From the NCBI GenBank assembly GCA_018340375.1, contig JAFFJZ010000007.1, positions 1,984,001-2,048,000 on the forward strand: a stretch of DNA of 64,000 nucleotides. The letters run 5' to 3'. Of the stretch, positions 1 to 12,602 are shown in pieces. A program made the position numbers and the translations under genes. The stretch comes from Gonatopus flavifemur (lineage: Eukaryota; Arthropoda; Insecta; Hymenoptera; Dryinidae). The notes beneath the pieces were generated by a model, which was not told the origin of the DNA, ran no database searches, and saw only the letters and a list, made by a program, of their open reading frames with translations. The first letter of the stretch is position 1. Every line of letters starts with the position of its first letter.

Positions 1-388
1 AACCCGGATAGGACTTCCGGGTCTTCATCCGGGTGTATCCGGATGCGCATACGGATTTTCCGGTGATTCTTCACCCGGTTTTATCCGGATCCTTTCCGGA
101 TTCCAATACTGGATATTTTTTGAAATCTCACATCAAATTTGAAAAGAACTCATTCGATTCTTAGTCCCTGTTTTATTCGGGGTTCCAAAAAATTTCTGGT
201 CCAAAAACCCAGATAGAATCCGGATGGAACCGGATGAAGAATCACCGCAAAATCCGTAACCGTGCCCGGATATACCCGGATGTCATCCCGGAACGTTCCA
301 TCCGGGTTTAATTCGGTTTGTTATCCGGTTTCTATCCGGATCGTTATCCGCATGTCATCCGGTTTTCTATCCGGTTTTTTTACCAGGG
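1..388. repeat. Palindromic MITE rich in ATCCGG, left end cut by window
   Basis: The left arm (1-100) and right arm (about 205-310) are inverted copies: each reads through CCCGGAT blocks, then GGATTTTNCGGTGATTCTTC, then a CCGGTT block. The right side ends in ACCAGGG near 388, the same terminal motif as the elements at 8489 and 36485, so it may belong to that family. It is non-coding and non-autonomous. The true left end may lie before base 1. Confidence 0.7.
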
Positions 389-1604
389 ATGGATTCTCCC
401 AATTGAAATAGGGAAATAACCTGATATTCGTAAAATATGCTAGTCTAAAATGTAAACCATCACGGTACTAATTATTTTCACTTCCTGCAATTATAAATTG
501 TACTCATTGCTATCGTGAACTTTGTCAAAATTGTACTTGAATTCATAACCTATCATAATTGAACATCATTTCACATAATATGCATGTAGAGTTTAGCTGA
601 AACTCATTTGTTCATTGGAAAATTTTATTATGAACTTTTAATTCCATACATTGATGAAAAATACAGTAATATATATATACAATATCAGGATAGCTAATTA
701 AAATTCGTTCCTACATTTAGATGCGTCGATTTACCTTGTCAGCGAATAAGAAAAGTGGATTAACACGTAGTGTTGGACAAATATTCCGCACATACATATC
801 ACGGGATTTAGCAATATTATTCACTTCTTCTAAACCAGTGGCCGGGAAAAAAATACTGAGTGATTTCAAGTTTTATCACTGCTTGAAAGGTGAATTATTC
901 ATTATATTAATGAGATTTTCAATGAGAAATTTGTTTGCAACATTAATCGTATCATACGTTTATTCGAATAACAGATGCCATGTCAACAATATTCAAAGAA
1001 AATGACGGTACTGATTTGAAAGACCATACTTTCAAAGAATCGGTGAGGTCTATTTTAGGCAATGCTAAAGACTGGGATGGACAAGGCAGCATTCGGAAGA
1101 AAACTCCAAAACAATGAAACAAAATTCCAATATAGCGAAAATATCAGTTTTTTTATGTTCAAGTTCGTTCCCATAGTATACATATGCAATAAAGTACTGC
1201 GCTATATACTGTGGCACTGATAATTGAGATTAAATTCGTGAAATCCGTACAAAAAATTGGAAAGTAACCATATAACTATTCGTATTGAATTTTGTATACT
1301 TTGGTTGAAATGCCAGTACAATTTCATTTGAAAACAATTTTTGCGTAGCCTTGTTCCAACTTGTATAAACTTATATAATTTGTGTATCGTAAACTAAGTA
1401 CAAAGCATGGACATTAACTGCTTCAAGATTTCTTGCTAGGAATTTATGAATTTATACCAATAGTTTCATTGCCTATGAAAACATAAACAACAATTTATGT
1501 AAGAAACAGATTGTCAACAAGTAATTCAATTCCGATTGGACATATTCATTTTATGTCCCACGTGTGAATTCACAACTTATCCATTGGATTCTTGTGTTCA
1601 ATGT
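389..1604. other. AT-rich interval, no gene recognised
   Basis: About 1.2 kb of AT-rich sequence. The longest ATG frame (721-1005, 94 codons) has no recognisable motif and low-complexity composition; I do not support it as a gene. No repeat structure was seen. Confidence 0.5.
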
Positions 1605-1780
1605 ACACCCTAGCAAGATTAGGGTCGCCCCAGTCACAAACGCGTATAGATGCGAATACAAATTTCAAGATGGATACCAAAATAGGATTGAAATGGATAG
1701 AAATACAACCCAATTTTGTCCATTTCAATCCGATTTCCGTATCCATCTTCAAATTTCTATGCGAATCTATCTGAGTTCGT
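1605..1780. repeat. Palindromic MITE of the CCCTAG-terminal family
   Basis: The core (about 1649-1776) is an inverted repeat: GATGCGAATACAAATTTC and the GGATTGAAATGG block return in reverse complement in the right half. The same GGATTGAAANGG core recurs at 8489-8638 and 36485-36654. The left end carries ACCCTAGCAAG; the right terminus is less clear than in the other copies. Confidence 0.65.
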
Positions 1781-3000
1781 AACAGGACTATATAAAAATA
1801 TTCATTCAGATATAAACACAAGAAAGATTTTCTATTTATATAAGAAAGATATTTATTCCCATAAATTTCATTCAAGCTTGCAACTTGATTCTGGACCATA
1901 TGGTGTGCTGAGACCAAAAAGGACACAAACACACACACACACACGAGAGGAGTTTCAGTCGCTTGAATGTATATCGTTCATTGGATTTTATGAAACGACT
2001 TGGAGAAAAAGAGTTCCGAGATATATCAGAATTCTTTTTCAAGTAGAGTTCATCCTTCAAACATTGAGGATGTTTCAGTAATATTTGTACTTTATGTTAT
2101 GACAACGACCCTAGAAAACTGATACATCTTGACGAATTGGTTTTAAATATTTTAAAGTCAGTACTTAGATATTTAATACGTTCAAGGTTTGGAATTATCA
2201 TTAAAAGTTATTGTGTGAGAAAAGACTGAAATGAGACGACTAAATTGTGAAACCTCAGTTTCGAAGACGCATAACCTAACTGTCGTATCTTACCCTTCGT
2301 TACTTCACATTTCTGTTCACTATATCTGTAAGGATTTAATTGCCCTGATCATCATTTACTTTCATTTTTTCATTCAAAGATTTATTTGTTATAGATAGAA
2401 ATTAATGTTTGCTATAGTTGAAAGATTGTATTAATATTCAAATTTTATTTCAATTTATATTCACAAACTCTTATGTATGTTTTATGTTTCTCACCAAAGA
2501 TGTTTCATACTCATTTTTATCAAACAATTGTTAGTCATATAAGAACTCGATTAAGAATACATATTATATTGTAATACAAATATTGTTTAGTATCACATAG
2601 ATTGAATGAATGAAATAGGTTCGGTCTCATGGCGAGTTCAAGTGTAATCAATGCATAGAAATGTAGTTTTCTTATGTTCACATTTACATAGTACAATAAA
2701 GAATTCACCAAGCAACAGACATTCTTCAGTTCTTTTTGAAGAGAATTTCGGTGACACTCATCGGGGGTATTTCTGTTTTCCCCAAACTTAACAACAAGCA
2801 TACTCTGATTGATAAACAATTTCCAACCACATTCGTTAAAAACCTACGGAGTGCCAAAAGTTTCCGCGCTCCAGGTACAGGCATAGTCCAAAACCACATC
2901 TTGAGCAGAGAAATGTTTTGATTTTGTGTGTGGTTTCGTGAGAAATTGGGCAAGGAATTACTTTAGTGTAAGTAAATTTTTTCCCATCAATTTATGATAA
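1781..3000. other. AT-rich interval with a short (CA)n tract, no gene recognised
   Basis: A (CA)n microsatellite lies at about 1923-1944. The remaining ~1.1 kb has only short overlapping frames on both strands with no motif. Nothing else was identified. Confidence 0.5.
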
Positions 3001-3290
3001 CCCAGGTAGCATACAAGAACTTCAAATGAATTCTGAAAAAAGAATTCTTGAAAAACTCTTTCAAGATACAAAAAGTTCTCAAACAGATTCAAAAAGAATT
3101 CGATTCCTTAGACATTTGGGCGAGTTCCATTGAACTTCTCAAAGAGGTCTCATAGAAGTTCAAAAGACCTCACCAATGTCTCACGAATCAAAAAATTTTT
3201 GGGACTCTATAAGAACTTTCTGTATTCCAAAAGATTTCTTGAAGATTTCTTTCTGTAGAATTTATTTGGGATTCATGTGTGCTGTCTGGG
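3001..3290. repeat. Palindromic MITE with CCCAGNTAGCANAC-type ends
   Basis: The left end CCCAGGTAGCATACAAG and the right end (reverse complement CCCAGACAGCACACATG) form imperfect terminal inverted repeats, continued inward by ATGAATTCT-type sequence on both sides. No coding capacity. The same terminal motif appears at 17656-18419 and, more weakly, at 43262-43618. Confidence 0.7.
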
Positions 3291-3502
3291 AACATCACAG
3301 GTGACCCGAATGAAATCCCGACCGAAATTAATCGAGGATTCATGTTGGAATTCCTCATAAGGTCCGGATTTGGTCTTCCTGACCGGGTTTTGATCGTAGT
3401 GAAGCGTTACGAGACTGATCAGGTCCAGATAAGGCAACCTTGTCTGGTCCTATGCGGGATCGAGGATTACCTGGCCAGGTCCATGGGATAAATTTCTAGT
3501 CG

Positions 3503-4747
3503 GGTATAAAAGCTCAATTTTATTTACGTTACTTGAGTGACTATTATAAGATGGTTTCCCAGTAGCCAGACAGTTTCACATTTCTAACACCTGGACAAAG
3601 ACAAATATATAGAAAACACTGGAAAAAAGTAGTGGAGCCAATCTGACGGCAATTTTAAATAAGACTAATCTCGCTGCAAGGTTACTTTCCAGTACTTTTT
3701 TTCAGTGCAGCTATGGATGCAAGTGCGAGGCAATATCAAATGATCAAGTGAATATCTTGATTTGGATCAAAGTGGTCCAAATTTCCATGATGTTTTTTTT
3801 CTATGGTGCGCCATCGGATCATAAAAGTTCATGATGAGAGACACACTCTGTTTTTTCAGAACTGTTGGAAGAAATCCAGAGGTCACTGACATTGCGAGAA
3901 AGTAATAATTGAAATGTACATGACTTTGATTTTTTTTTTCATATGTTGCGAGAGTATTCAGGTGTTGAATTCTGCGGAATATCATAGCTGCAGTGTTGGA
4001 ATGTATTCATGAATTCTCACAATGGGGAAGAAAGTTCGATTCAATTGATGTTCAAACCTTGATTCGTTTAAACATGTTGCTGAAATTTGAATCGTTTATT
4101 GAAACGAAATAATAATCGAATAACGGAATACTCGGATCTAATTACAGTTAAAGATCTAAAATCTTGCAGCACATACTTCAAATGATGTTTCCAATTCTAA
4201 AGGGTTGAAACCAGAAGATAAATAACGATCATAACTCAGATTTTATGAATTCAAATTTACGTTTCGTTCTTATAAACGATTCAAACTTCTACAACATGTT
4301 TACACATCAACTAAATTGAACTTTTCTTTTCCATTGTAAAAATTCATGGGTACAGTCCAACAATGCAGCTATAATATTCCATATAATTCAACATCAGAAT
4401 ACTCTCGCATTACATAGAAACAAATCAAACTCATGTCTATTTCAATTCTCACCTTCTCGCGATGTCAGCAACCTTGAGATCTTTTCTAAACATTCTGTAA
4501 AAAATTCAGGATATGTTTTTTATCATGAATTTTCATAATCCGGTGGTACAAAGGAAGAAAAAACATCATGGAAATCTAGACTATCCTACATTGCTTCGCA
4601 CTCGCATCCACAGCTACTATATGGTCTCTACGCTCTATACTCTATTTGTCTGGCCAGGTGTTAAAACTGTCAGAACTGTCTGGCTACTGAGAAATCATCT
4701 TATAATAGTTACTCAAGTGAGGTGAATAAAATGCAGCTTTGATACTA
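3503..4747. mobile_element. Fold-back (long-TIR) non-autonomous DNA element
   Basis: About 1.2 kb with long inverted arms. Left: AGCTCAATTTTATTTACG, ACTTGAGTGACTATTATAAG, then CAGTAGCCAGACAG and ACACCTGG. All four blocks recur in reverse complement and mirrored order at 4640-4745. Inner blocks also pair, for example GGATGCAAGTGCGAGGCAAT near 3716 with its partner near 4595, and CATGATGTTTTTT near 3786 with its partner near 4565. No transposase was seen; it probably moved with an enzyme supplied in trans. Decay is moderate. Confidence 0.75.
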
Positions 4748-5400
4748 TAACGTGAATACAGTGACGATTTATCAAAGTTTCAAGATGTCTGGTGAGGGGT
4801 TGCCACGATACTAAATGTTTGGTAATGAATGACATGATTTCTAATATTATTCCGTAGCAAAATTGAGAAAATTATGCTTTATACTTTTATGAATTCAAGT
4901 GGCTATTTTACACACCTTTGCTCCCTGTTACCTGCCAAAATCACGATGATCCAAACTTCATTGTAGCCCATCATTCCTACTTATGTTGGGGGCATCCGTT
5001 GAGAAACTTCCAACTTTTATCAAATAAACAAAGTCTAACATTCACAGGCTCTTACTCTATGTAGAATCATTCAAAACAATTTTATTAAAACAGAAATTTC
5101 CGTTAATATAACTTCTAAAGGCAATACAGGACTAATTCACGATAATTTTGTGAAATAATTACGTATTTCAAGGAAATACAAGCGCCGGGAAATGAGCCAG
5201 ATTCATTCTGACGTTTTGTTCGAAAATCAAGTGAAATAATCAAAATATCGCTCTGTACAGTGGGTTCACTTGATTCCGTTCCTTCCCTCCGAAAAAAGCT
5301 TGTTGGAAATTGAGTGTTGTTTAACTGACAACATTTATGGTCAGTTTTCCATGTCCAGAATATTATTCTTCAATTTTATGAGAATATTATAAAAATGTCT
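4748..5400. other. Interval without gene; contains a dispersed repeat fragment
   Basis: About 650 bp. The segment 5102-5146 (AATATAACTTCTA, then ACTAATTCACGATAA) resembles 17866-17911 inside another fold-back element, so it is probably a repeat fragment. No coding motif. Confidence 0.45.
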
Positions 5401-5401
5401 C

Positions 5402-6228
5402 GTGTTACTTGGGTACGATATATACGGAAAAAGGTACGCACGCATAACGCAAAGGCACCGTTTTCCGACCATCATTCCCACTATCCGACCACCTGATACT
5501 TTTTCGAATAATTATTTGAATACGTATGTAAATGAATCAAATCTACTCGCAATGTGCAGACTAGATGTCTCACCCTCACCCTTATTCATTAAATACAAAC
5601 GCGTGCGATCAATTTTTCTCAAAATATGAAATGGACGGATTTAGGACAGTGGTCGGAAACTGGTGCCGTTGCGTTAAGACGATGCTACCGCCAGCAATGC
5701 ATTCTATCTTCACCTGGCCGTATACACCACATTACAACCTGTGGTCAAACGCTGTTTTGACGAGATTGCATTCGAAAACAACGTGCAAACTCGTTAAAAT
5801 AGCATGTGAGCGTAGGTTATAAAATACCGTGTATACGTACACGGAAAAAAGACATGCGTGCGCACAATGAAATGCGATTTAGACACGCCACTTCGTAGAG
5901 TAGATGAGCACTGTGTTTTCTGTAGGGACCCTCAAGTAAGGGACAAGACAATCATCTTTGCTCTTGCCGTCATTAATGGGATAGGGGTTATTTTACGCGT
6001 CATTCAGCAAATAAAACTGAATAATTCATTTAAAATATAACTGAAAAGTAAGATTCATATTGTATTTTCAATAGATAACTCAATTTTATCCATTGGATGA
6101 CGCACAAATTGAGTTTCTTTCTTTTAGGTTATCCCATTAATGGCGGCTTTGTCTTATCCCTCACTAGAGGATCCCTAGTTTTCTGCCGTTGGCAACACCA
6201 TCTAACGTAGTGCCTAACTTTTCCCGTG
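5402..6228. repeat. Degenerate palindromic element interrupted by a hAT MITE
   Basis: GCATAACGCAAAGGCACCG near 5447 pairs with an inverted copy near 5660-5675, and TTCCGACCA near 5462 with TGGTCGGAA near 5651. Short frames cross this stretch but look like by-products of the palindrome. A precise MITE insertion (5923-6177) splits its right part. Boundaries are uncertain. Confidence 0.45.
5923..6177. mobile_element. hAT-type MITE with perfect 8-bp target duplication
   Basis: 255 bp. The ends TAGGGACCCTCAAGTAAGGG and (reverse complement) TAGGGATCCTCTAGTGAGGG are followed on both sides by GACAAGACA/GATAAGACA and CCATTAATGGGATA-type sequence, giving terminal inverted repeats of roughly 50-60 bp. 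It is flanked by identical GTTTTCTG at 5915-5922 and 6178-6185. An 8-bp duplication is the hAT signature. No coding capacity. Confidence 0.9.
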
Positions 6229-6230
6229 TA

Positions 6231-7101
6231 CACCACCGGTCAAAAGTTTGGCATCACTTCGTGCCAAACAGAGATCACTTCAAAGTCGAATATCTCAAGG
6301 AAAAATTATCGTAGAAGAACGATTGAAAAAGCGGTTCGACGAACAAAGTTTGCTCTTTGAATATCATTAGACCTTTCTAGTCTATCATGATTTTTCAACA
6401 ACCTACATGGAATTGAAAGTGAGTATTTTTGCCGGTATTTTTTTAGTTTTTCAACAGATGCAGTTCGGATGGAAATTATGATACGGGAATACAAGAATGG
6501 ACATTTTGTTGCGAATTTTCTCAGCTTCAAAATGCTTCTTTTTTGTTTTTTTGATAGTCATTTTTAGCATAGTTACGTCATGTTTTGTGTCTTGTAATTT
6601 TGAGACGGTTAAGGAAATAAAGAGTTTCCAGAGGTTCACGATTGGCCCCAAAAGTATTTGCTTCGTATGATACATGTCAAAACTGAACATTTTCCTTTCT
6701 GGAAACTTTCTACTCCCTCAACCGTCTCAAAATTACAAGTTATAAATAATTATGTAACTCTGCTAAAAATGACTCTATTGAAAGAACAGAATAAGAGCGT
6801 TCGAAGCTGAGTAAATTCGCAACAAAATGTCCGTCTTCATATTCCCATATCATAATTTCCCTCCGAGCTGCATATGTTGAGAAACTAAAAAGAATATCGG
6901 CAAAAATACTCACTTTCAATTCCATGTAGGTTGTTGGGAAATTATAACAGACTAAAAAGGTCTATTGATATTCAAAGAGCAGACTTTGCCCGTTGAATTG
7001 CTTTTTTTAATCCTGATTCTACGATAATTTTTCCCTGAGACATTGAACTCTGACTCATCTCTGTTTGGCACGAAGTGATGCCATATTTCTGACCGGTAGT
7101 G
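6231..7101. mobile_element. Tc1/mariner-type fold-back element, 871 bp
   Basis: Terminal inverted repeats begin CACCACCGGTCAAAAGTTTG (left) and CACTACCGGTCAGAAATATG (right, reverse complement) and continue almost to the centre near 6660. TA dinucleotides lie immediately outside both ends (6229-6230, 7102-7103), as expected for Tc1/mariner targets. Matching inner blocks include TTTGGCACGAAGTGATG and CATGGAATTGAAAGTGAGTA. The arms are 300-400 bp; no transposase is present. The frames on both strands are mirror images of each other, so they are not independent genes. Confidence 0.85.
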
Positions 7102-7478
7102 TATGCACCAGATGCTACTACAGAAATAATGAGTTCTTTTCAATTTAAACGATGTAATACAACTGAATTAATTCAAACGTATTTAATTCAATATCGTTTT
7201 CTAGAGAACAATTCAAAATGGTGGAGGTCCAAGAAAACAATGATGAAAATGAAGAAACACTACCAGCTGTTGATTTTGAGGAGTCATGAGATGGAGTGAT
7301 CCTGGCTCTGAAATTTATATTTTCAATGATTGAGTAATATAATAAATCTACATAACTAATTTCAAAGGAGAATGCACGACTTTCATTTATTCTGTGACGA
7401 AACAAAACACAATATCTTACACTTCAGCATTATTCTGCTTAACACTTCTGATTTGAATCTATTAAATTCATTAATCAG
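7102..7478. other. Interval without gene
   Basis: About 380 bp between two MITEs. It holds short overlapping frames on both strands without motifs. Nothing recognised. Confidence 0.45.
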
Positions 7479-7688
7479 TTGAGGGCATTTCGAAGCCCCA
7501 AGAAATCCCAAATGTCTCCCCTCATTTTTCTCGAAAACGACTGAATGAAATGCAAAATAATGAGTCGATGCATCTTCCCTATGATTTACAGAAGATACGT
7601 CAACTCATTATTTTTTGTTTTATTCAGTCATTTTCGAGAAAAGTGGGGGAGAGATTTGGGATCTCTCGGGACTTCGGAATGTCCTTAA
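7479..7688. repeat. Palindromic MITE, 210 bp
   Basis: Left TTGAGGGCATTTCGAAGCCC and right (reverse complement) TTAAGGACATTCCGAAGTCC are mirrored ends. Inside, AATCCCAAAT and TTTCTCGAAAA are also repeated in inverse. The centre is near 7585. The target duplication is unclear. Confidence 0.75.
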
Positions 7689-7950
7689 TATGATATTTAT
7701 GTCCTGCAATTCACCTTATATCTTATTTGATCGCAAACAAGTCTAGTAAAAATAAATCTGAAATGTTCCATTCGATTCAATATTAATATTTCATAATAGT
7801 CAAGCAAGGTATTGAATATTGTACATTTGTTATTCTCCAAACAATCATTGGGCAAGAACATATGAAGAAACTAGTGTCTCAGTAGTAACTTTGGAATAGA
7901 AAAGAATAGAAAAAATTTCATTCTTGTTACATTTTTTGAATTCTTTTCAA

Positions 7951-8235
7951 CCCTCTAACCGTAACCCCGGTCTCACAGACCGCTATCAAAATTGTATTTG
8001 CTCGTAATTCGAACTTTTTTGGTTAAATTGTTTGACATTTCATTCCTCCTCTGCACAGAATTGCTCACTAAGTTCTGTACATAAGCCCACTATCCTACCT
8101 CGTAGACATTTCTAATGATCTAAAAAATGTTTTCTTCACTTCTAACAACTTTGAATGTCTAGAAGAAGGTGATAGCGATCTGTTAGACCTGGTGTTACGG
8201 TTGACGTGATTTTGAGCAGGGTGACGGTTTGAGGG
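7951..8235. mobile_element. piggyBac-type MITE
   Basis: Ends are CCCTCTAACCGTAAC (left) and CCCTCAAACCGTCAC (right, reverse complement). A second, subterminal inverted repeat follows: GGTCTCACAGACCGCTATCA on the left and a close mirror of it at about 8170-8195. The right flank is TTAA (8236-8239) and the left is TCAA, a one-base decay of TTAA. TTAA targets plus paired terminal and subterminal repeats are typical of piggyBac. No coding capacity. Confidence 0.75.
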
Positions 8236-8365
8236 TTAAGGAGATACCAGCGGAATCTTTTCTGACAAATTATGCAAAAATGGAGCGATATTTTGATTAT
8301 ATTACTCCACTTTCGCGTAATTTGTCAGAGAAGATTTGGTTGCTACCACGCCGCTGATATCTCCT
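8236..8365. repeat. Short palindromic MITE next to the piggyBac MITE
   Basis: AAGGAGATACCAGCGG near 8238 is mirrored by CCGCTGATATCTCCTTT ending near 8367. GACAAATTATGC and GCGTAATTTGTC pair inside. It sits directly against the TTAA of the preceding element. Confidence 0.65.
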
Positions 8366-8488
8366 TTGAAAGAATTTAAAAAATGTAAAAAGAATAGAAA
8401 TATTTAGATTTCGATCTTTAGTATGCAATTGAGTTGCTATTCTATATTGCAGTTGTGTAGTGAAATTGAAGATTTTTGAACTCAAATT

Positions 8489-8638
8489 CCCTAGTACAAA
8501 TTTCGGATAGATTTAGGTAAGAATTCAGAAAAAAATCAGATTGGAACGGATTATGCGATTGAATTTCATTCGTTTCGATCCTATTTTTGTATACATTCTC
8601 AAGTTTTCATTCGAATCCATCCAACATTTGTACTAGGG
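8489..8638. repeat. CCCTAG-terminal palindromic MITE
   Basis: 150 bp, starting CCCTAGTACAAATTTCGGAT and ending in the mirror CCCTAGTACAAATGTTGGAT. The core GGATTNNAACGGATT is shared with copies at 1605 and 36485. No coding capacity. Confidence 0.8.
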
Positions 8639-8999
8639 TTGTTACCAACATTCGACGAAAACATATCAGTTGTGTTCTGTCTTTAATATTAGAGAAATTG
8701 AGATGGGATGGCAAATTTGGACTTGGATTCCACTGTGACGTGGCTGGGAACTGAAAAAAGAGGAGAATTTCTTTGGAATGGATTCTATGACTTCAAAATC
8801 CGAATTCAGATTCTCATTTCTCAATTCCTTTTTATTCTTTTCTGTTCCAGACTTGCTAGTTAGGTACTTTTGAAAAAACATCTGTAATTCTCTATTTCTT
8901 GTATTATATATAAATGATGACCTAAAAGTTATGTGCAGTTCTTTATCAGGGTGTCTAGCAATTACCAACATCGAAATTCTCGTACAATTCCCGGATAGG

Positions 9000-10195
9000 A
9001 TTCAATTTCCCCGAATTTACCAAAGAGTAATATACAAGTCAACATTTCCTTTTGTAAAACATATGTTTTCACAATATATGATCTCTGAACATGATTTCAA
9101 CTTTGCCTCTCTATTATTACAATTTTTTGAATATCGAACAACAATTCATGAACTCAGAAACGGCAAAGCACTATAATTGAAACATAAAACTTCATAATTG
9201 GGACACTGACTTCAGGTGAGAAGGAAATGAAAATAAACTCCATGTTATCTTTGGAATGGATGTATTTATTGATTTTGTTCTGATGAATTCAACTCATCGA
9301 TAACAACTATAAAATTCAACATGTTCATTTCTTTCTTGATAAATATAGGTTATTGAAAAGCACTTTACGAAAAATTGTGTGTTCACCTCCAGCTAAGAGT
9401 ACCTTAGCTGTTAATTAATTTCACCGGTGATTCGGAGAGTGATTAGTGGAATCGGAACAAGTCAAATAATTGTAAAACCGTGAAAATTAGACTCAATCAT
9501 TTATTCCGAAAGGAAATTCATTTTCAATTGAGGTACCCGCACTGCACACGTTCACAACAGAACTAATCTTCTATGAGCTAATAACTATGCAATACGCGAT
9601 CTGCAACTGTATATTACGGAAGTTTGCATAGAATGCCGTATAATGCGTGAATAATTGGAATAAACTCCAAGTAAATATCGTTATGAGGAAAACGACAAGC
9701 ACTTCCATTGAAAGTGAAACAAATTCGATGATCGGGATGTCACACCGAAGTAGATCGAGACGATAAGTGACGGCTTCGCGGGCCTCACCGATGCTAGTAA
9801 CATGTACGCATGATCATAGGAGATCAGGTGAATTAATTCGCAATGCCTCATTGGCAGAGATTTATCATACGATCGTTTACCCAATTACGGATTTCAGACG
9901 GTACACGACCCACACACTCGGTGTGTCAAAGGTCAGGTCCTTCAACACACCGGGTGTTCCATAAGTACATATTTTACAATTTTAATTAAATGAATACATT
10001 CGGGAACAGTTATTGAAATTGAAGTGGTTTTCCGAATTGGTCAACGATTACATAAATATTTTCAACGATAACAAAGCTTATGAAACCCACTTTACAATCG
10101 AAACTCAATTTGAGGAATAAATCACCAATATCACAATAAATATCGGAGAAGAGTATCTGCAACTATAAGAAGCTGAATGCAACTATATAATGCAA
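9000..10195. other. Left non-coding part of the composite hAT element
   Basis: About 1.2 kb between the left terminus and the stop of the transposase gene. No motif-bearing frame. The stretch 10135-10200 holds short direct repeats of the type GCAACTATA.AAGCTGAATG. Confidence 0.45.
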
Positions 10196-11827
10196 CTATA
10201 AAAAGCTGAATGACACGCCAACACTTCTTTGGTTTTTCAAACTTTTCAATTCCTCATTTATGCTGGGTATTTGCTCTTGCATACTTTCCATTAATTTACG
10301 TTTCTTCACTTCTAATTCTTTTGTTTTCATTACATTTTTTTTCTTTTCTAGAGCAGCTTTTTTAACTTTCTCATCTGCTTCTTTACGTGACTGTGAAGCT
10401 TCTTTACACCTTGAATAAGCATTCCTAAATGATAATAGCAGCAATTTCGGAATTTCAAGTTCAAAGACCCCACCACTAACAGTAACAGCTTCAAAAACAC
10501 GACGTTGTGCTATGAGAGATTGTTCTCGCAAGTTATCAACAAGGATTTCTTTATTCACAGAAAATCCTTTTTCCAATCCCACATTTCCATGAGATGAAAT
10601 CAGAAATATTTTTATAATTTTTTGAAGATTTTCCATTTTTGTATTTTCAAGTTCTAGAGTTTCCATCCAAAAAGTGTCAAGCCTTGATTCATTCCCTGTA
10701 AAAGTTTTCATTTCCTCTCTCACGCGTGGATTCTCGTAGAAAGCTCTAAATCCTCGATCTCCGTTTTGAATTACAGAGGCTGGTAGTAAATTTGCATCCA
10801 ACAGAATATCCGGAGCTGACTTGAGTCGTTCCAAAACGTGGTTACTATATGCTATTGTACTCGGATTCAAAAAAGTCAACGCTTTCGTAAGACGAAATTT
10901 TAGAGGTGATCTTTGTACAAGTGGTGAAACAAAATATTGTAGAAATGTTCGACAATCTCGTTTGAAGAAAGGAACATCTTTGTCAGAGACACCTTTACAC
11001 TTAACAAGTGCAGCTCGTGTGGCATACCCAAGATCAACATCCTTCATATCCTTTAAGTTGACGTATCTAATTTTGTTTTTATCTTGTTCAAGAACATTGA
11101 TTTGATAAAAAGATGAATTGTCTTCAATCATATTTTCCTTTACAAAACGCATCATCGTTGTTTCCAAAATTTGAGTAAGACTATCATAAAGAAATGGTGC
11201 CATGGGAGCATCAGTCTGATATTCGACTAAGAACGATTGAATATCATTTGCTAAAGCTTCGAAAAAAGCTTGTTTAGCAGGGAGAAGTCGATCTTTGACT
11301 GCTTTTTCTACAATTTTGAAACTGTTACACAATGGTTCTCGATCAGTTCCTTTGACAGAATCTACGTAAGTTATTCAATGAGGTAAAATGCTTAAGGCCC
11401 GTGCTGATACTGAATTATTTTCTACCTACCGAATGGCACAGAATTTGATGGGAGATATACAGGGTTGGCATCTGTGGGTCCAACCCAATTGGACCCAGTG
11501 GGTTTTTTCGGGTGGGTACGGATTGAAAAAACCCTCAAAAACCCACATGGTGCTCAATTGAATGGTTATTTCATACAATGTATTTTTTCATGTTGTTCTT
11601 CTTTCTAAATTTGAATCAGTAGCATTTCATTGATTCTACAGTTATAAGTATCCCACTGGTTAGAATCGGATGAATTTTACTACGTTATCAATTGATACTC
11701 ACTATCTAGTGAGTGAAAGCTTACCTAAAGCTCGAAATGAGTCATATTTCATTGGGAAACTTAACACCGAAAAAAATTATTTATTTGATCGAATGAACTG
11801 AAGTTAGTTGTGGAAATGAGTTCCGAG

Positions 11828-12196
11828 CACGATGTAAGAAGAATAGGTGTGTTATCTTCCCTGTCGATGTGAACATTTTTTGATGCAGGCTTTGTCCTAG
11901 TTCCAATTTCGCCACCAGTTGGCGAAAGTGTCGTGGAGGCCAGATAAATTTCGATTTTTTAAAATAAAATTAAGTTTAAATGGAAAATAACTTCCCTCTG
12001 TAAATGTTATGTCTTATAATACGATTTTAATTTCTGTCTTGATCAATTTGGATTAGTATTTCTAACATCTAATTTGAATTCACCGCTTTTTTTTGGCCTT
12101 AGCTACTCGAATTTCGTAGTGGCAAAATCAAGAACTAGGACAGAAAAATCTCACAACACATACAAAAGATAACACACCTATTCTTCTTACATCGTG
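11828..12196. mobile_element. hAT-type MITE nested in the hAT element
   Basis: 369 bp with terminal repeats CACGATGTAAGAAGAATAGG (mirrored at 12177-12196) extending through GTGTGTTATCTT. A perfect 8-bp duplication GTTCCGAG lies at 11820-11827 and 12197-12204. GTCCTAGTTC near 11898 is mirrored near 12130. No coding capacity. Confidence 0.88.
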
Positions 12197-12379
12197 GTTC
12201 CGAGTAATAAAAGAATAGAAGCCGGTAATAACAGCTGTAGTAAAGGCAACTTCAAATTAGTAACAGCAACTAAAGTCAGAGAAATTAAATTTGAATTTAG
12301 TTGAGCCAACGCCCGTTTTAGTTATCCAAATATCAACAACTGTATCTAGTTGCTGGAACTAATTTGGAGTAAGGGTAAC

Positions 12380-12602
12380 CAGGGGGCATAATCTCAAATG
12401 CAACATTCTCAAACGGATTTCAGCGCTGCCGTCCGGTAATACAGTGAATCATTCACCATAGATATAACTAACACAAACAATGAACAAATCACACCGATTT
12501 TCGAATTAGTGTTAGTGTATAAATGTAAAATAGTTCACTGTACTACCGTATGGTGGCGCTGAAATCCGTTTGAAAATTTTCTATTCGAGATTATGCCCCC
12601 TG
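12380..12602. mobile_element. hAT-type MITE nested in the hAT element
   Basis: 223 bp with ends CAGGGGGCATAATCTC mirrored exactly, followed by AAACGGATTTCAGCGC on both sides. Flanks AGGGTAAC (12372-12379) and AGAGTAAC (12603-12610) match at 7 of 8 bases, consistent with an aged 8-bp target duplication. Confidence 0.85.

Noticed and set aside
721..1005. 94-codon ATG frame
   Set aside because: No motif, no neighbouring exon or promoter, and composition like the surrounding non-coding DNA.
5402..6040. Three overlapping frames of 60-85 codons
   Set aside because: They lie in a palindromic repeat interrupted by a MITE, and one runs into that MITE.
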